Shown here one piece after another: positions 25,425 to 34,082 of a stretch of 46,111 nucleotides of DNA; within the stretch, counting starts at the first letter, position 1; each line of letters starts with the position of its first letter. Position numbers and translations under genes: made by a program. The notes beneath the pieces are model-generated. The model saw only the letters and a program-made list of their open reading frames with translations, did no database searches and was not told the origin of the DNA. The stretch lies in the NCBI GenBank assembly GCA_963786295.1, contig CAWAYV010000043.1, forward strand, positions 1-46,111. Direction: 5' to 3'. This DNA comes from JACCZX01 sp963786295. GTDB lineage: Bacteria; Pseudomonadota; Gammaproteobacteria; Burkholderiales; Burkholderiaceae_F.

Positions 25425-26767
25425 ACTTCCGGGGACCCGACCCCCTGCGGCGGCGGGACTGCGGGAAAGGTCGCCAGCGCCTGCAGTCCGCTCGCCTGAT
25501 TGCCCGCTGACAGCGTGACGCTCCCGCCGTGCATGTCGGCGACCTGCCGCACGATCGCGAGGCCTAGGCCGCTGCCGCCAGCGGCCGCATCGCGGCCGCG
25601 ATAGAAGCGATCAAATACGCGCTCGCGCTCGTCGGGTGGAATGCCGGGGCCATTGTCTTGCACGATCAGTTGCACTGTTGTGTCGTCCGGCCGCACGGAA
25701 ACGCGAACGCGTCCGCTCGGTGCCGTGTAGCGAATTGCGTTGTCGACCAGATTGGTCAGCAGGATGCGCAGCGCGTCCTCCTGCCCGAGTACCCACGCGG
25801 GCGTGGGGGCGTCGACCTCCAGCGCGATCGATTTCTGCTCAGCCAATGGTCGCAGTTCATCGACCACGGCGGTCGCCAATATCGCGAGGTCGGTCGGTAC
25901 GGCGGGTTTCTGGGCGGACTCCGGATCGAGCCGCGCCATCGTCAACAGTTGCTGCACCAGGCGTGTGGCTCTCTTGACGCCTTGCTCCATTCGCTCCAGC
26001 GAGATTGCGCGCTCATCTTCCGATTGCGCGCGCGCGGCAAGTTGGATTTGCAGAGTCAGTGCGGTAAGCGGGGTTCGCAATTCATGCGCGGCGTCGGCAG
26101 CAAAGCGGCGCTGCGTATCGAACGACCCTTCAAGCCGTTGCAGCAGCGCATTCAGCGATTCGACCAGCGGCCGCACTTCGATCGGCAACTCTGCAACCGT
26201 TACCGGCTGCAGCGAAGTCGGGTCGCGCCGCGACAATGTCTTTGCCACTTCGGTAAGGGGTGCAAGCCCGCGCCCGACGATCCACCAGCCCAGCAGACCG
26301 AGAAACGGCAGCACGATGACGACCGGCAACAGCAACCGGCCGGCGCTGCGTGCGGCGAGCTCAGCGCGCAGAGCGGTCGGCTGCGCTACCTGGATGGCTT
26401 GCTTTCCCGATGGCGTTGCGTAGACGCGCCACGAACGGCCTTCGTGATCCAGCGTCGCAAATCCCTCTGCGTTCAATCTCGGTAGCGGATCGATTGCGCG
26501 CGAGCTGTACGGCCGCGCGAACGCAGGGTCCCATATCTGCACCAGCACGCGCAGCTCGGGGTCATCACTCGCACGCTGCAAGCGCGCCAGATCCAGTTGC
26601 GTGTGATCTCGCAAAGAAAGCGCAATCTGGCGCAGTTCTTCATCAAGCAGAGAATCCATCTCGCCGCGCGCCGACGCATAGGTGGCAATCGCTGCGATCA
26701 ATCCCGCGCCGAGCAAAGCTCCAAGCAGCGCGACAAGCAGACGGCGACGTATTGAGAAAGTACGCAT
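25409..26767 (-). CDS. Two-component sensor histidine kinase (QseC/TctE-like)
   Basis: 452 residues. Membrane segments at ~9-32 and ~144-166 enclose a ~110-residue periplasmic sensor of the two-component-sensor N-terminal type. The dimerisation box is AADAAHELRTPLTAL with phospho-acceptor His228; the ATPase has the N-box LTNLVDNAIRYT, G1 VQDNGPGIPPDERERVFDRF, and G2 GGSGLGLAIVRQVADMHGG. The start shares one base with the regulator stop, so both proteins are made together. No ligand can be read from the sequence. A PmrA/QseB-like box overlaps its stop codon and a terminator follows. Confidence 0.92.
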   Translation of the reverse strand: MRTFSIRRRLLVALLGALLGAGLIAAIATYASARGEMDSLLDEELRQIALSLRDHTQLDLARLQRASDDPELRVLVQIWDPAFARPYSSRAIDPLPRLNAEGFATLDHEGRSWRVYATPSGKQAIQVAQPTALRAELAARSAGRLLLPVVIVLPFLGLLGWWIVGRGLAPLTEVAKTLSRRDPTSLQPVTVAELPIEVRPLVESLNALLQRLEGSFDTQRRFAADAAHELRTPLTALTLQIQLAARAQSEDERAISLERMEQGVKRATRLVQQLLTMARLDPESAQKPAVPTDLAILATAVVDELRPLAEQKSIALEVDAPTPAWVLGQEDALRILLTNLVDNAIRYTAPSGRVRVSVRPDDTTVQLIVQDNGPGIPPDERERVFDRFYRGRDAAAGGSGLGLAIVRQVADMHGGSVTLSAGNQASGLQALATFPAVPPPQGVGSPEVLSCA

Positions 26768-27420
26768 CAGTCGAGCGTATAGCCAAGCCCGCGCACGTTG
26801 CGGATGATCGACTCGCCGAGCTTTCGACGCAGGTTATGAACATGGACCTCGATCGCGTTGCTGCCGACCGCTTCATTCCACCCGTACACCTTCTCTTCCA
26901 GTTGCGAGCGCGAGACGACGCTGCCCGGGCGCTCGGCCAGCGCCAGCAGTAACGCGAACTCCCGCGCCGACACTTCGATTGATCCGCCGTGCAGCCGCAC
27001 CTCGTGCGTCGCCGGATTCAATGTCAACGCTCCACGTTGGATCAGCGGTTCGGCGCGCCCTGCCGCTCGCCGTAGCAGCGCCCGCGCGCGTGCAGATAAC
27101 TCATCGAGATCGAACGGCTTTACTAAATAGTCGTCGGCGCCGGCGTCCAGGCCGGCGATGCGGTCAGCGACGGTATCGCGCGCGGTAATGATCAGCACAG
27201 GAACATCGTCCTTGCGTGCACGCATGGTCTTGAGCACTTCGATGCCGTCGCGCGCAGGCAAACCAATATCGAGCAGCACCAGGGAGTACGAATGCGTGCC
27301 CATCGATAGCTCGGCAGAGCTTGCGTCGCGCACCCAATCGACGGCATAGCCGTCCGCGGCGAGGCCGGCAACGACTGCTTCGCCAATCATCGGATCGTCT
27401 TCGACGACAAGAACACGCAT
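26767..27420 (-). CDS. OmpR-family response regulator (QseB/TctD-like)
   Basis: Start at the ATG at 27420 (MRVLVVEDDPMIGEAVVAGL); the upstream extension of the open frame is unsupported. 217 residues. Receiver domain: acidic pair ED8-D9, phospho-acceptor Asp51 in LVLLDIGLPARDGIEVL, Thr in LIITARDT and Lys in YLVKPFDLDELSAR. Winged helix at the C-terminus with SAREFALLLALAERPGSVVS and NAIEVHVHNLRRKLG. The closest group is QseB/PmrA/TctD, which bind direct repeats of a CTTAA-like half-site. Its promoter must lie in the 163-bp divergent gap to 27584, where no CTTAA pair was found. Confidence 0.92.
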   Translation of the reverse strand: MRVLVVEDDPMIGEAVVAGLAADGYAVDWVRDASSAELSMGTHSYSLVLLDIGLPARDGIEVLKTMRARKDDVPVLIITARDTVADRIAGLDAGADDYLVKPFDLDELSARARALLRRAAGRAEPLIQRGALTLNPATHEVRLHGGSIEVSAREFALLLALAERPGSVVSRSQLEEKVYGWNEAVGSNAIEVHVHNLRRKLGESIIRNVRGLGYTLD

Positions 27421-27583
27421 TGCGAGGCAGCGGTATGGGCCGGGCCGCAACGATAACTCGGCGGCCAGCCGGGGGTTTCCGGAAGCCGGGCCACGGATTT
27501 TCGAACCTGTGGGCAATCCGTGGGTGCCCCCCCTTCAAAGTGCCTTCCATGCCGGCATGAGCCGGAATTAACCGGAGCCAAAG

Positions 27584-27997
27584 ATGAAAACGACGTCCAG
27601 ATACCCCGCAGTTGCCAAACGCCGCCAGCCCGCGCAGCTCGGGTCCGGACCCGCGGTACTGATCGCCGGATCGCTGCTGTTCGCAGTGACCGTGTTCTTC
27701 CAGTCACCTGCCCATTCGACGCCGCTCGATGTGGGCATCGCTGCCGAAGCTGTGGCAGAGACCAAAGGGCACAGCGCAACCAAGATCGCCGAGCTCGAAA
27801 AGCAATTTTGGGTCTGCGACTACATCGGCACCACGCGAGGCATCGAAGGGCCGCACGGGGAAGCCTGCGGCGCGAATTACGAGGAATTGAAACAGACGAA
27901 ATTTGGTGGCGATTTTGAAAAGCTGGTCACTTGGTGGCGGCTGAACAAGATCGCGCAACACCAGGCGCTGGAGTCCGCCGGCTCCGCGCAGTACTGA
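27584..27997 (+). CDS. Small secreted or membrane-anchored protein of unknown function
   Basis: 137 residues, start supported by CCGGAG 8 nt upstream. One hydrophobic segment at ~24-42 (GPAVLIAGSLLFAVTVFFQS) acts as signal or anchor. The exported part contains TKGHSATKIAELEKQFWVCD, then CDYIGTTRGIEGPHGEACGA with two Cys that could form a disulfide, and a C-terminal helix. I do not recognise a characterised family. It is divergent from the two-component operon across a 163-bp gap, so it could be one of the regulon's targets (position only). Confidence 0.65.
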   Translation: MKTTSRYPAVAKRRQPAQLGSGPAVLIAGSLLFAVTVFFQSPAHSTPLDVGIAAEAVAETKGHSATKIAELEKQFWVCDYIGTTRGIEGPHGEACGANYEELKQTKFGGDFEKLVTWWRLNKIAQHQALESAGSAQY

Positions 27998-28077
27998 GCA
28001 CTCAAAGTATCGGTGCACTTGGAAGTACCAACCCTCCCAAATGGGAGTCAACCAGCAGTCCAACTTAGGAGATAGTT

Positions 28078-28224
28078 ATGAAACGCAATAGCAAAGTTCT
28101 GTCAGTGATCGCCGCCGCCGTTGTCGCGCTTTTGGCGGGCTGTGTGACCGTTCCGTCGGGCGACTTGCAGAGGGCCAAGAGTCCTACCTGCCGGTCGATC
28201 GTGGGACGGGTTCGTAAGAAGTGA
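28078..28224 (+). CDS. Short lipoprotein
   Basis: 48 residues with an AGGAG site 6-10 nt upstream. MKRNSKVLSVIAAAVVALLA ends in the lipobox LLAGC, so the mature chain is only ~28 residues (CVTVPSGDLQRAKSPTCRS...). Basic C-terminus VGRVRKK. It is followed within 10 nt by a stem-loop. The short, entericidin-like plan is clear but the family is not; a base error could have shortened it. Confidence 0.6.
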   Translation: MKRNSKVLSVIAAAVVALLAGCVTVPSGDLQRAKSPTCRSIVGRVRKK

Positions 28225-28230
28225 AAGGAT

Positions 28231-28254
28231 CGTAGCGCCGCCCCCGGCGCTACG
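28231..28254 (+). terminator. Stem-loop, probable terminator after the lipoprotein gene
   Basis: Perfect 10-bp stem cgtagcgccg / cggcgctacg with a 4-nt C loop, 7 nt after the stop. The following T content is poor (accctt), so termination may be partial. Confidence 0.6.
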
Positions 28255-28319
28255 ACCCTTCAATGCCGTATTAACAATCACGAGTCCAGTCTGGGCTGAA
28301 GCAAAGGCGACGAGAAGAA

Positions 28320-28841
28320 ATGAAACATTGCGCGGTCAGCCAGATTCTGTTCAGCGAGACATACACCGTTCCAGCAGAGCAGACGGCACAACGAATGTTC
28401 GGTGTGCTGCCGCATGGCAAGAGCTACGCAGACCGACTGGTGAACGCGATGGCGAACGGTTACCTCTTCGCAGCAGTCGAGTCGATCTGTGCACGTGAAA
28501 TGCAGGCTCATCTTGATCACGACGAGGAAACGATAGTGGTGTCGTCGATGCAGTGCCAGCATCGCGCACCGATACCGCCGGGTGCGCTGGTCACGATCGA
28601 TGGGTGGGTGACCGGTATCGGCGATCACGAAGCCAGTTTCTGGGTTCGGGCGAGTGACGAGCAGGAAATTGTGTGCGAAGGCGAAATTCGCTTCGCGATC
28701 GTCAAACGCGCGCAAATGGAGCGCAAGATCCAGCGCAAGAGTGAAGCAATCGGGCGCAGGCAGTTGTTCGCCGGCGCTTGGTGGAGCGCAGAGCACATCT
28801 GGCTAGTCGCTTGTCAGGATCCGGAGCGGCGTTGGCGCTGA
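28320..28841 (+). CDS. Hotdog-fold thioesterase-like protein (FlK-like)
   Basis: 173 residues. The stretch from ~12 to ~140 has the layout of fluoroacetyl-CoA thioesterase-like hotdog proteins: FGVLPHGKSYADRLVNAMAN, ESICAREMQAHLDHDEETIV, VSSMQCQHRAPIPPGALVTI (the 'H.AP.P.G..V' strand typical of the family), VTGIGDHEASFWVRASDEQE and VCEGEIRFAIVKRAQMERKI. The final ~30 residues (GRRQLFAGAWWSAEHIWLVA onward) go beyond the domain and could result from a frame slip. Such enzymes hydrolyse acyl-CoAs. Stands alone between a terminator and a low-coding stretch. Confidence 0.6.
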   Translation: MKHCAVSQILFSETYTVPAEQTAQRMFGVLPHGKSYADRLVNAMANGYLFAAVESICAREMQAHLDHDEETIVVSSMQCQHRAPIPPGALVTIDGWVTGIGDHEASFWVRASDEQEIVCEGEIRFAIVKRAQMERKIQRKSEAIGRRQLFAGAWWSAEHIWLVACQDPERRWR

Positions 28842-29645
28842 GGTTTGTGAGGACCAGGCCCATGTCTTCGAAATGCTTGAAGAACAAGGCTGGCGAGATC
28901 GCGAGCACTTCCGTTCTTGTTCAGTTCCACCATCTCCACCGTCCGGTTGCCATTCACCTGTCGCATAACCACGGCACACAGTACGACTCCATGCGGATTC
29001 CGAAGGACGATGTGCTTCGAGGAGCATCACGCCTGACACAGCGTGCCGCATGGTTCCAGCCACGGTCCGTGGTTTACCCAGTTTTCGATCCTTGACACCG
29101 ATGTCGTCCTTGGTCCTTGCCATGACAGGGCGACACACGACGCCGAACATTTCTTTTAGCCGGTGCCTCCTGACAAGAACAATTCCGCATTCCGAGCCAG
29201 TATTCAGAATTTCTCCTTCTATAAGGCCGCCCGCCAAGGCCTGACACGCGACCGCAGCATCGACCCCTGTTTTCGATGGCTTGGTTCGTCGGCTAACGTT
29301 TCACTCACCTTTTCGTCTGTACTTCGCCTCTTCATCACATATGCCTTTTTCCAGCATTGCCGGCCAGGATTCACCTGACGCTGATCTTGTCGTAGCGGGG
29401 CTTCTTCTTTGCGTTGACTGGAATGCGGCCGGAAATTGTCGACGGGACTACGCTACCGCGCCCAGCAACCATACTCGAACCTCACCACTCGAAAGACGAC
29501 TCTTCCGGGGGCTACAATCTGCTGGCGCCAAGCCGTCCTCCCAAGATCCTCATTTCGACCCCCAGGCAAAAACGATCATTGCCGATCAGGTAGCAGTCGC
29601 TTCTCGGCCCCTGAATAGGATCGAGATACGAGGCCTCGTCGATCA
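28842..29645. other. Low-coding, lower-GC stretch; no gene supported
   Basis: About 800 bp in which no frame on either strand shows betaproteobacterial codon bias, ribosome sites or a family I recognise. Composition is visibly less GC-rich than the rest of the window (for example around 29290-29400). A 144-codon open frame on the minus strand (28803-29237) crosses the thioesterase 3' end and is not convincing. It may be the remains of a mobile element or an intron-like insertion, but no terminal repeats, transposase motif or catalytic RNA domain was found. Confidence 0.4.
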
Positions 29646-29996
29646 TTAAGCTGGCCGCGTTCTTCGAACCGTGGGCGCGATTTCCACATCTAACAGCGGT
29701 TCAGATCGAGAAGGTCCCCCGGATCTGTTCGACCGCGAACAGTGGCTATGCGCTTCGCTTCGGCCAGCTGTAGCCTTCGCGCTGTGGACATGGGGCGGCC
29801 AACTGCTACGGGGGCTTTGAAACAGCTCAACTGCCTCCGCCAAGGTTGTTTTCTCGCCCTTCGCGTTAAACGCTTGGCGCGAGAAGTTATCGGCCCCCTC
29901 TCCGGTTGCTTTGTATCTCGACTCGATGTCGAGGATGTCGAGCAGCAACTGCGCGATCGCGTACGGGTTAGGTGCCCATTGCCTGGATTTCTTCAT
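29646..29996 (-). CDS. Hypothetical protein, possibly frameshifted in its second half
   Basis: 116 residues beginning MKKSRQWAPNPYAIAQLLLD. The first ~62 residues (LDILDIESRYKATGEGADNF, then NAKGEKTTLAEAVELFQS) look like a normal soluble protein; from SPRSSWPPHV on the composition becomes Ser/Arg-rich and resembles out-of-frame reading, so a base error or decay near 29810 is likely. Family not recognised. Confidence 0.35.
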   Translation of the reverse strand: MKKSRQWAPNPYAIAQLLLDILDIESRYKATGEGADNFSRQAFNAKGEKTTLAEAVELFQSPRSSWPPHVHSAKATAGRSEAHSHCSRSNRSGGPSRSEPLLDVEIAPTVRRTRPA

Positions 29997-30042
29997 TTAA
30001 TTGATCGGCGACAGATGCGCTGCCAGAACTCGCCGAAGCGGG

Positions 30043-30216
30043 TCAGTCATCAACATTGGGCGACGGCCCCGGTGTAGTCCCCATACCCTGAATAATCCGG
30101 TTCAGCTGCTTGCTCAGGTCTTTAATCTCGTCTCGGCTCTTAATCGACGCCGGCGCTTCGTCGATTGCCTTCAGTGCGTCTTTTAATTTGGTAAGCAGCG
30201 TATTGCCTTGCGCCAT
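30043..30216 (-). CDS. Small conserved-looking helical protein, 57 residues
   Basis: The ATG at 30216 (MAQGNTLLTKLKDALKAIDE) is preceded by AAAGGATT; upstream extension of the frame overlaps the large regulator and is not used. Charged, Ala/Lys/Ile-rich sequence (APASIKSRDEIKDLSKQLNR) predicts two amphipathic helices, ending in a Pro/Gly tail with VDD. It lies 40 nt downstream of the MalT/BTAD regulator stop and may be co-transcribed with it. Function unknown. Confidence 0.5.
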   Translation of the reverse strand: MAQGNTLLTKLKDALKAIDEAPASIKSRDEIKDLSKQLNRIIQGMGTTPGPSPNVDD

Positions 30217-30256
30217 GGCGAATCCTTTCAGTTCAGACGGTTGATATGGTTGCAAC

Positions 30257-33200
30257 TTAGGGCAATGCGTTAGCAGTCTTTTTCGACTCCGCTGCATACG
30301 CCCGGTCGCGAATATCGTCCGATTCAGCCGAAGGCGCAATGCTCAGCAGCAAAGACAACATTTCACGCAGTCGACGGTAAACCCGGATCGCCTCGCTATT
30401 CTGACCAATGCGTAAATGGGCGCGCATCAGCGCCTGAGCCAGATCCTCGGATGTCGCATCGGCCGCGAATGCTTTTTCCAGCGCGGGAATCAGCACTGCG
30501 TCAGCCGCGCCGTCGAGCATCGCATCAGCTGCTAGCAGCGCCTGCCGCACTCTTGCGGCAATCGCCTCCCTGCCCGCCAACAGCCAAGCCGGCCCTTCTT
30601 CATCCGCCAGAAATGGACCCGTGTAAGTGTCCAGCAACGTCGTAATGCTCGCGGCAGCCTCTCTGCTGGAGCTTGCAATACCCATCGCGTGTCGATCGCG
30701 CTTCACCTGAGCGTGCGAGATCGAGTGAAGTAAAGCTCGGATATCGGTCCAAACCGTCAGTCGGCGACAACTGCAATCTGCCTTCATGCGTTACGACTGA
30801 GTCTTCATGACCGAGCAGCCGGCGTAACCGAGCGAGAGTCATGTCGAGCGACTTGCGTGCGTTGTCTATTTCTGCATCAGGCCACAAACGCTCGGCGATC
30901 CAAACCTTTTCCGCTGAATCGCGCCCTAGAGCCTGGCATGTCAGCAGCAGTTTCAGTAGCTCCAACGGCTTGTCCTGCGCTTTGTGCGACGGTCGGTATC
31001 GCTTGCCTCCAACATCCAGGCGAAATCCGCCGAGTGCGCGTACATGGACGTGCCACGGCCAATGCGGTCCGGCGAGCGGCGGCGGCGACAACTGCTTAGC
31101 CGCGATCAACCCAAGGACGTAGTCGGTCTCGATGTCATTCGCGAGAGCCGCTTCGCAAATTCGCGCCAGCGGTGCACGCGCCCGGTCAAGGAGATTGGCC
31201 GAACCGATTTGCCTTGCGTTTTGTAAACCCAGGCGCAACGCCTGAAGATCAGACGCGTCGAGCAGAAACCGCAGGCAATTTTCGATCGCCAACCGCATCT
31301 CGCGCGGTTCGTAATCCTGTTTGCTCGCAAGTTCGAGTGCCTCGCCTATGCGTTCGTTGGCGGCCAACGCGTAGATCAGTTCGATCTCGAACATACGAAG
31401 AGTTGCGGCTGTCAGGCCAGCGGGGACAGCCATCTTCATGGCTTCCCGAGCCCACTGCAGCCCGTCCGTGAAGCGCCCTTGCAGAAGCAGCAAGCGAGCC
31501 TTCATTCGAGAGTATTCGGCACGCTGAGCAGGCGGTGCCATTGATGACTATGTCTTCCAGGCGATCGAGCTCCTCGGAGGCCAGTTGCAGATCATGCGAC
31601 TTCATGAAGTGATTAGTCGCGGCGAACGCCACTTCAAAGAACAAGCGGTCGGAGTGCGATTGCTCGGCCAACGACCGTGCTTCGTTCAGGTCAGCGGCAG
31701 CTTCTGCTATGTCGCCTCTGGTGAGCTGCGTGAGGGAGGCTGCGATCAGCCAGCGCCCGCGGTGTAAGGCACCGCCGGTTGATCTTTGTTGCAACGATCG
31801 ATGTTGCGATGATGACGGTGCGCGCGAGCTCGTGCCGCACAAACGCGTGTCCATGCTTCATCAGTATGGTCGCCGCCTGCACCCTTTGATCGTCCGACAA
31901 CCATACCGCCGGCGATTCCAGCAGGATTCGCATCCGCGCAATCAAAGCATCAGCGTCGATTTGCGGCGGATAAGAACCGCGCACTAACGCGACACAGATG
32001 ATGCCCATCAACAGGTAAGGTTCGAATCGGTCGGAGTCGACGACGGTCGCGTCGCCGCCCGCATCCGAATGCCGCGCGATCCAGATGTCGAGTTGCTGCA
32101 GATCGGCCCACTCAAGCGTTAGCGCAACGACGTTGCTGGCTGCCGCCAGTCTCATACCCGGTGCATTGCCGTCTGCTTCAAACGCCGGATAGGCGTGGCC
32201 GAACCAGATCCGCGCCTGCTCTTCATCAATCCGTAACAACGCTTGCCCCGTCCAAAAACAAAGCCATGCGTCGCGCTGAACTTCAGCCGTCGGCAGCTTG
32301 GCGATCGAACTCAGCAGTAAATCGACTTGTCCCTGCGCCGCATAGCGCTCGGCCAGCTGCCGCATGACATTTAATGCACGTGCCGTCGAGCCGATCTCTG
32401 TAAGAAGCGTGAACGCCGCTTCCGCCTGGCCATTTGCGACAAGAGTCGTTGCAGTCTTCTCGGCGTGATCCTGCGTTTGAGCAGCGCCGAAGCGGCCGTG
32501 CACCAGTGCGCGCATGCCTTGTTGCACGAGGCCGTGTGCCTCGAACGTCTCATTCGCTGCACTACCAACCCGGCGAAGTAAACCGCTGTCGACCAGCGCA
32601 TCGATTTCGACAGCAGCCTCCGCCCCTGCCAGCTTCTCGGCGATGGGCCGCGTCAGTTGCGTCACAAATGCCGTCTGCAGAAGCAACTCGCGCCGCGCGT
32701 GCGGCATGCGCTCGACCAACTTCGTCAGCAGATGCGAATGAATTCGCTCGACTGTTTCGACGCCAAGCGCACTTTTAGGATCGGTGCCGCGCAACAGCTC
32801 GCAGGCCAGAATCAATGCGCCTGCGTGACCGCCGGTCAAGGCAGCAATGTTTTCGCTGTGTGCGTCCCCGATCCGTAACGCCGCGATCATTGCCTTGCAC
32901 TCGGCGAGATCGAAACGCAGATCGGCGTCGTTCAACAAGGCCAGTTGTCGGGCGGCAATTGGATCGAAAAAGGCTGTGGGCGCAGTCGATTGCGAAACGA
33001 ACAGGAGTTCATGGCCTTCCGCCGTCGCGGGCACCAGTGCAGCAAGCGCCTGCTGCATTGCTTCGTTCGCAATGCACTGCACGTCATCCAAGACGAGCAG
33101 CGCCGGCTTCGCTGACTGCTCGTACAGCGCTGCAACAAACCGCCGCGCAAAATCCTGTTGCCGATCGTGATCGTCGCTGGAAAACTTCGGTAGTTGCTTC

Positions 33201-33478
33201 GTCAATCGCAATTGCGTGCGCACCGCCTGCGCGAACTCCGCGTAGAAAAACGCCGGGTCGTTGTCGCGCTCGTCTAGTCGATACCAAACGAGCGGTTTCT
33301 TGCGGCTACGTGCGTAGCTAGCTGCCAGCGTTGACTTGCCGGTTCCCGACGGCGCCTGCAGCCATTTAGCCGCTGCCGGAAGTTTCGTTAGCGCATTGAC
33401 CAGCCGTGCGCGCTCGATGACGCCGTCGAGCGAGGGCGCGCTCGTCTTGATCGTGACCGGATGGTGCGAGTCGCGCAT
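30257..33478 (-). pseudogene. MalT-like STAND ATPase regulator with C-terminal SARP/BTAD module, frameshifted
   Basis: A ~1073-residue regulator split by three one-base slips (near 31790, 31545 and 30765). N-terminus: MRDSHHPVTIKTSAP then RARLVNALTKLP and the P-loop QAPSGTGKSTLAASYARSRK; Walker B ALLVLDDVQCIA; the NB-ARC/MalT 'LTGGHAGALILACELL' region; then a long TPR-like helical middle. Near the C-terminus VRALGGFRLDVGGKRYRPSH starts a winged-helix of the OmpR/SARP kind (KPLELLKLLLT, LWPDAEIDNARKSLDMTLAR), followed by a BTAD-type helical tail (LAQALMRAHLRIGQNSEAIR). Full length is preserved. STAND regulators bind an inducer and ATP and then oligomerise; the target genes are unknown. There is no Shine-Dalgarno; a perfect hairpin touches the start codon. 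Confidence 0.82.
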
Positions 33479-33499
33479 GTGTCAGCAAAGGCTGACACA
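33478..33499 (-). promoter_or_regulatory. Perfect hairpin/operator touching the start codon of the STAND regulator
   Basis: TGTGTCAGC-AAAG-GCTGACACA: nine-base arms and a four-base loop, ending on the first base of the regulator's ATG (33478). In RNA it would bury the region where a ribosome site should be; as DNA it is a dyad fit for a dimeric repressor, possibly the regulator itself. Structure is seen; function is inferred. Confidence 0.6.
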
Positions 33500-33582
33500 C
33501 GCTACGACCTCTCGCTAACGCGCGTCAAGTCGCGAAATTAGCCCTTGCGCTTGCGAATCTTCGTATCGTCACGCCGAGATGC

Positions 33583-33906
33583 CTACGAAAAATGCCGCTG
33601 CTGCTCGATGACTCGAATGCGTTGCTCGAGATCAGTAACGTTGCTGGCCTGTGACAAGTACTCGTTGATTTCGCCGATATACAGCGCGTCGCGACGGCTT
33701 CCGTACCAACTCGAAAGTTTCGGAAACAAGCTTCTAAGCGCTTGCGCACGACGTGCGGCGAGATGCGGATTCGGTGCAAGCACGGATCCAGACGCTTGGT
33801 CGGGCGTCTGCGAGCAGCGGTGTTCTTGGGCGTTGACGGGGCCGCTCGGCGTCGACGATCGGCGCGGGAAAAGGCCGGTCAGGTTGTTGAATGTCCAAGT
33901 AAACAT
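33583..33906 (-). CDS. DUF3563-like small protein
   Basis: 107 residues, GGAG 8 nt before the ATG. The C-terminal half, LSSWYGSRRDALYIGEINEY followed by LSQASNVTDLEQRIRVIEQQ, resembles the DUF3563 pattern (R...Y..EYL..A.D..DLE.R.R..E) found in many Burkholderiales; those proteins are usually 50-65 residues, so the N-terminal 55 residues (Pro/Ser/Arg-rich) are an unusual extension. No function is known. Divergent from the LysR gene. Confidence 0.6.
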   Translation of the reverse strand: MFTWTFNNLTGLFPRRSSTPSGPVNAQEHRCSQTPDQASGSVLAPNPHLAARRAQALRSLFPKLSSWYGSRRDALYIGEINEYLSQASNVTDLEQRIRVIEQQRHFS

Positions 33907-33960
33907 GATTGAACTCCGATTTCGGACTGGGCAGCTAGATTGCTGCCTTGCACAATGAGA

Positions 33961-34027
33961 TAATCGGACCGAAATAGGGGTAAATAAAATCGTAATTTCA
34001 GATGCTTACGATCAAGAACCCCGATTA
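33961..34027. promoter_or_regulatory. Dyad elements in the DUF3563/LysR divergent promoter
   Basis: Two inverted repeats lie in the 176-bp gap: ATCGTAA-N10-TTACGAT (33989-34012), a plausible LysR-type recognition dyad (T-N11-A class), and outer 7-bp arms taatcgg (33961-33967) and ccgatta (34021-34027). Local AT-richness (taaataaaat) suits a promoter. Assignment to the adjacent LysR protein is by position. Confidence 0.45.
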
Positions 34028-34082
34028 GGCTGCTACGTATTTACCGCAGTGCGCAATCGGTATGAATGATCGGATGGGGAAC

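Noticed and set aside
28803..29237. 144-codon minus-strand ORF as part of a group II intron or transposon
   Set aside because: No reverse transcriptase, transposase or domain V signature and no terminal repeats could be found, so it is only mentioned as a low-coding stretch.
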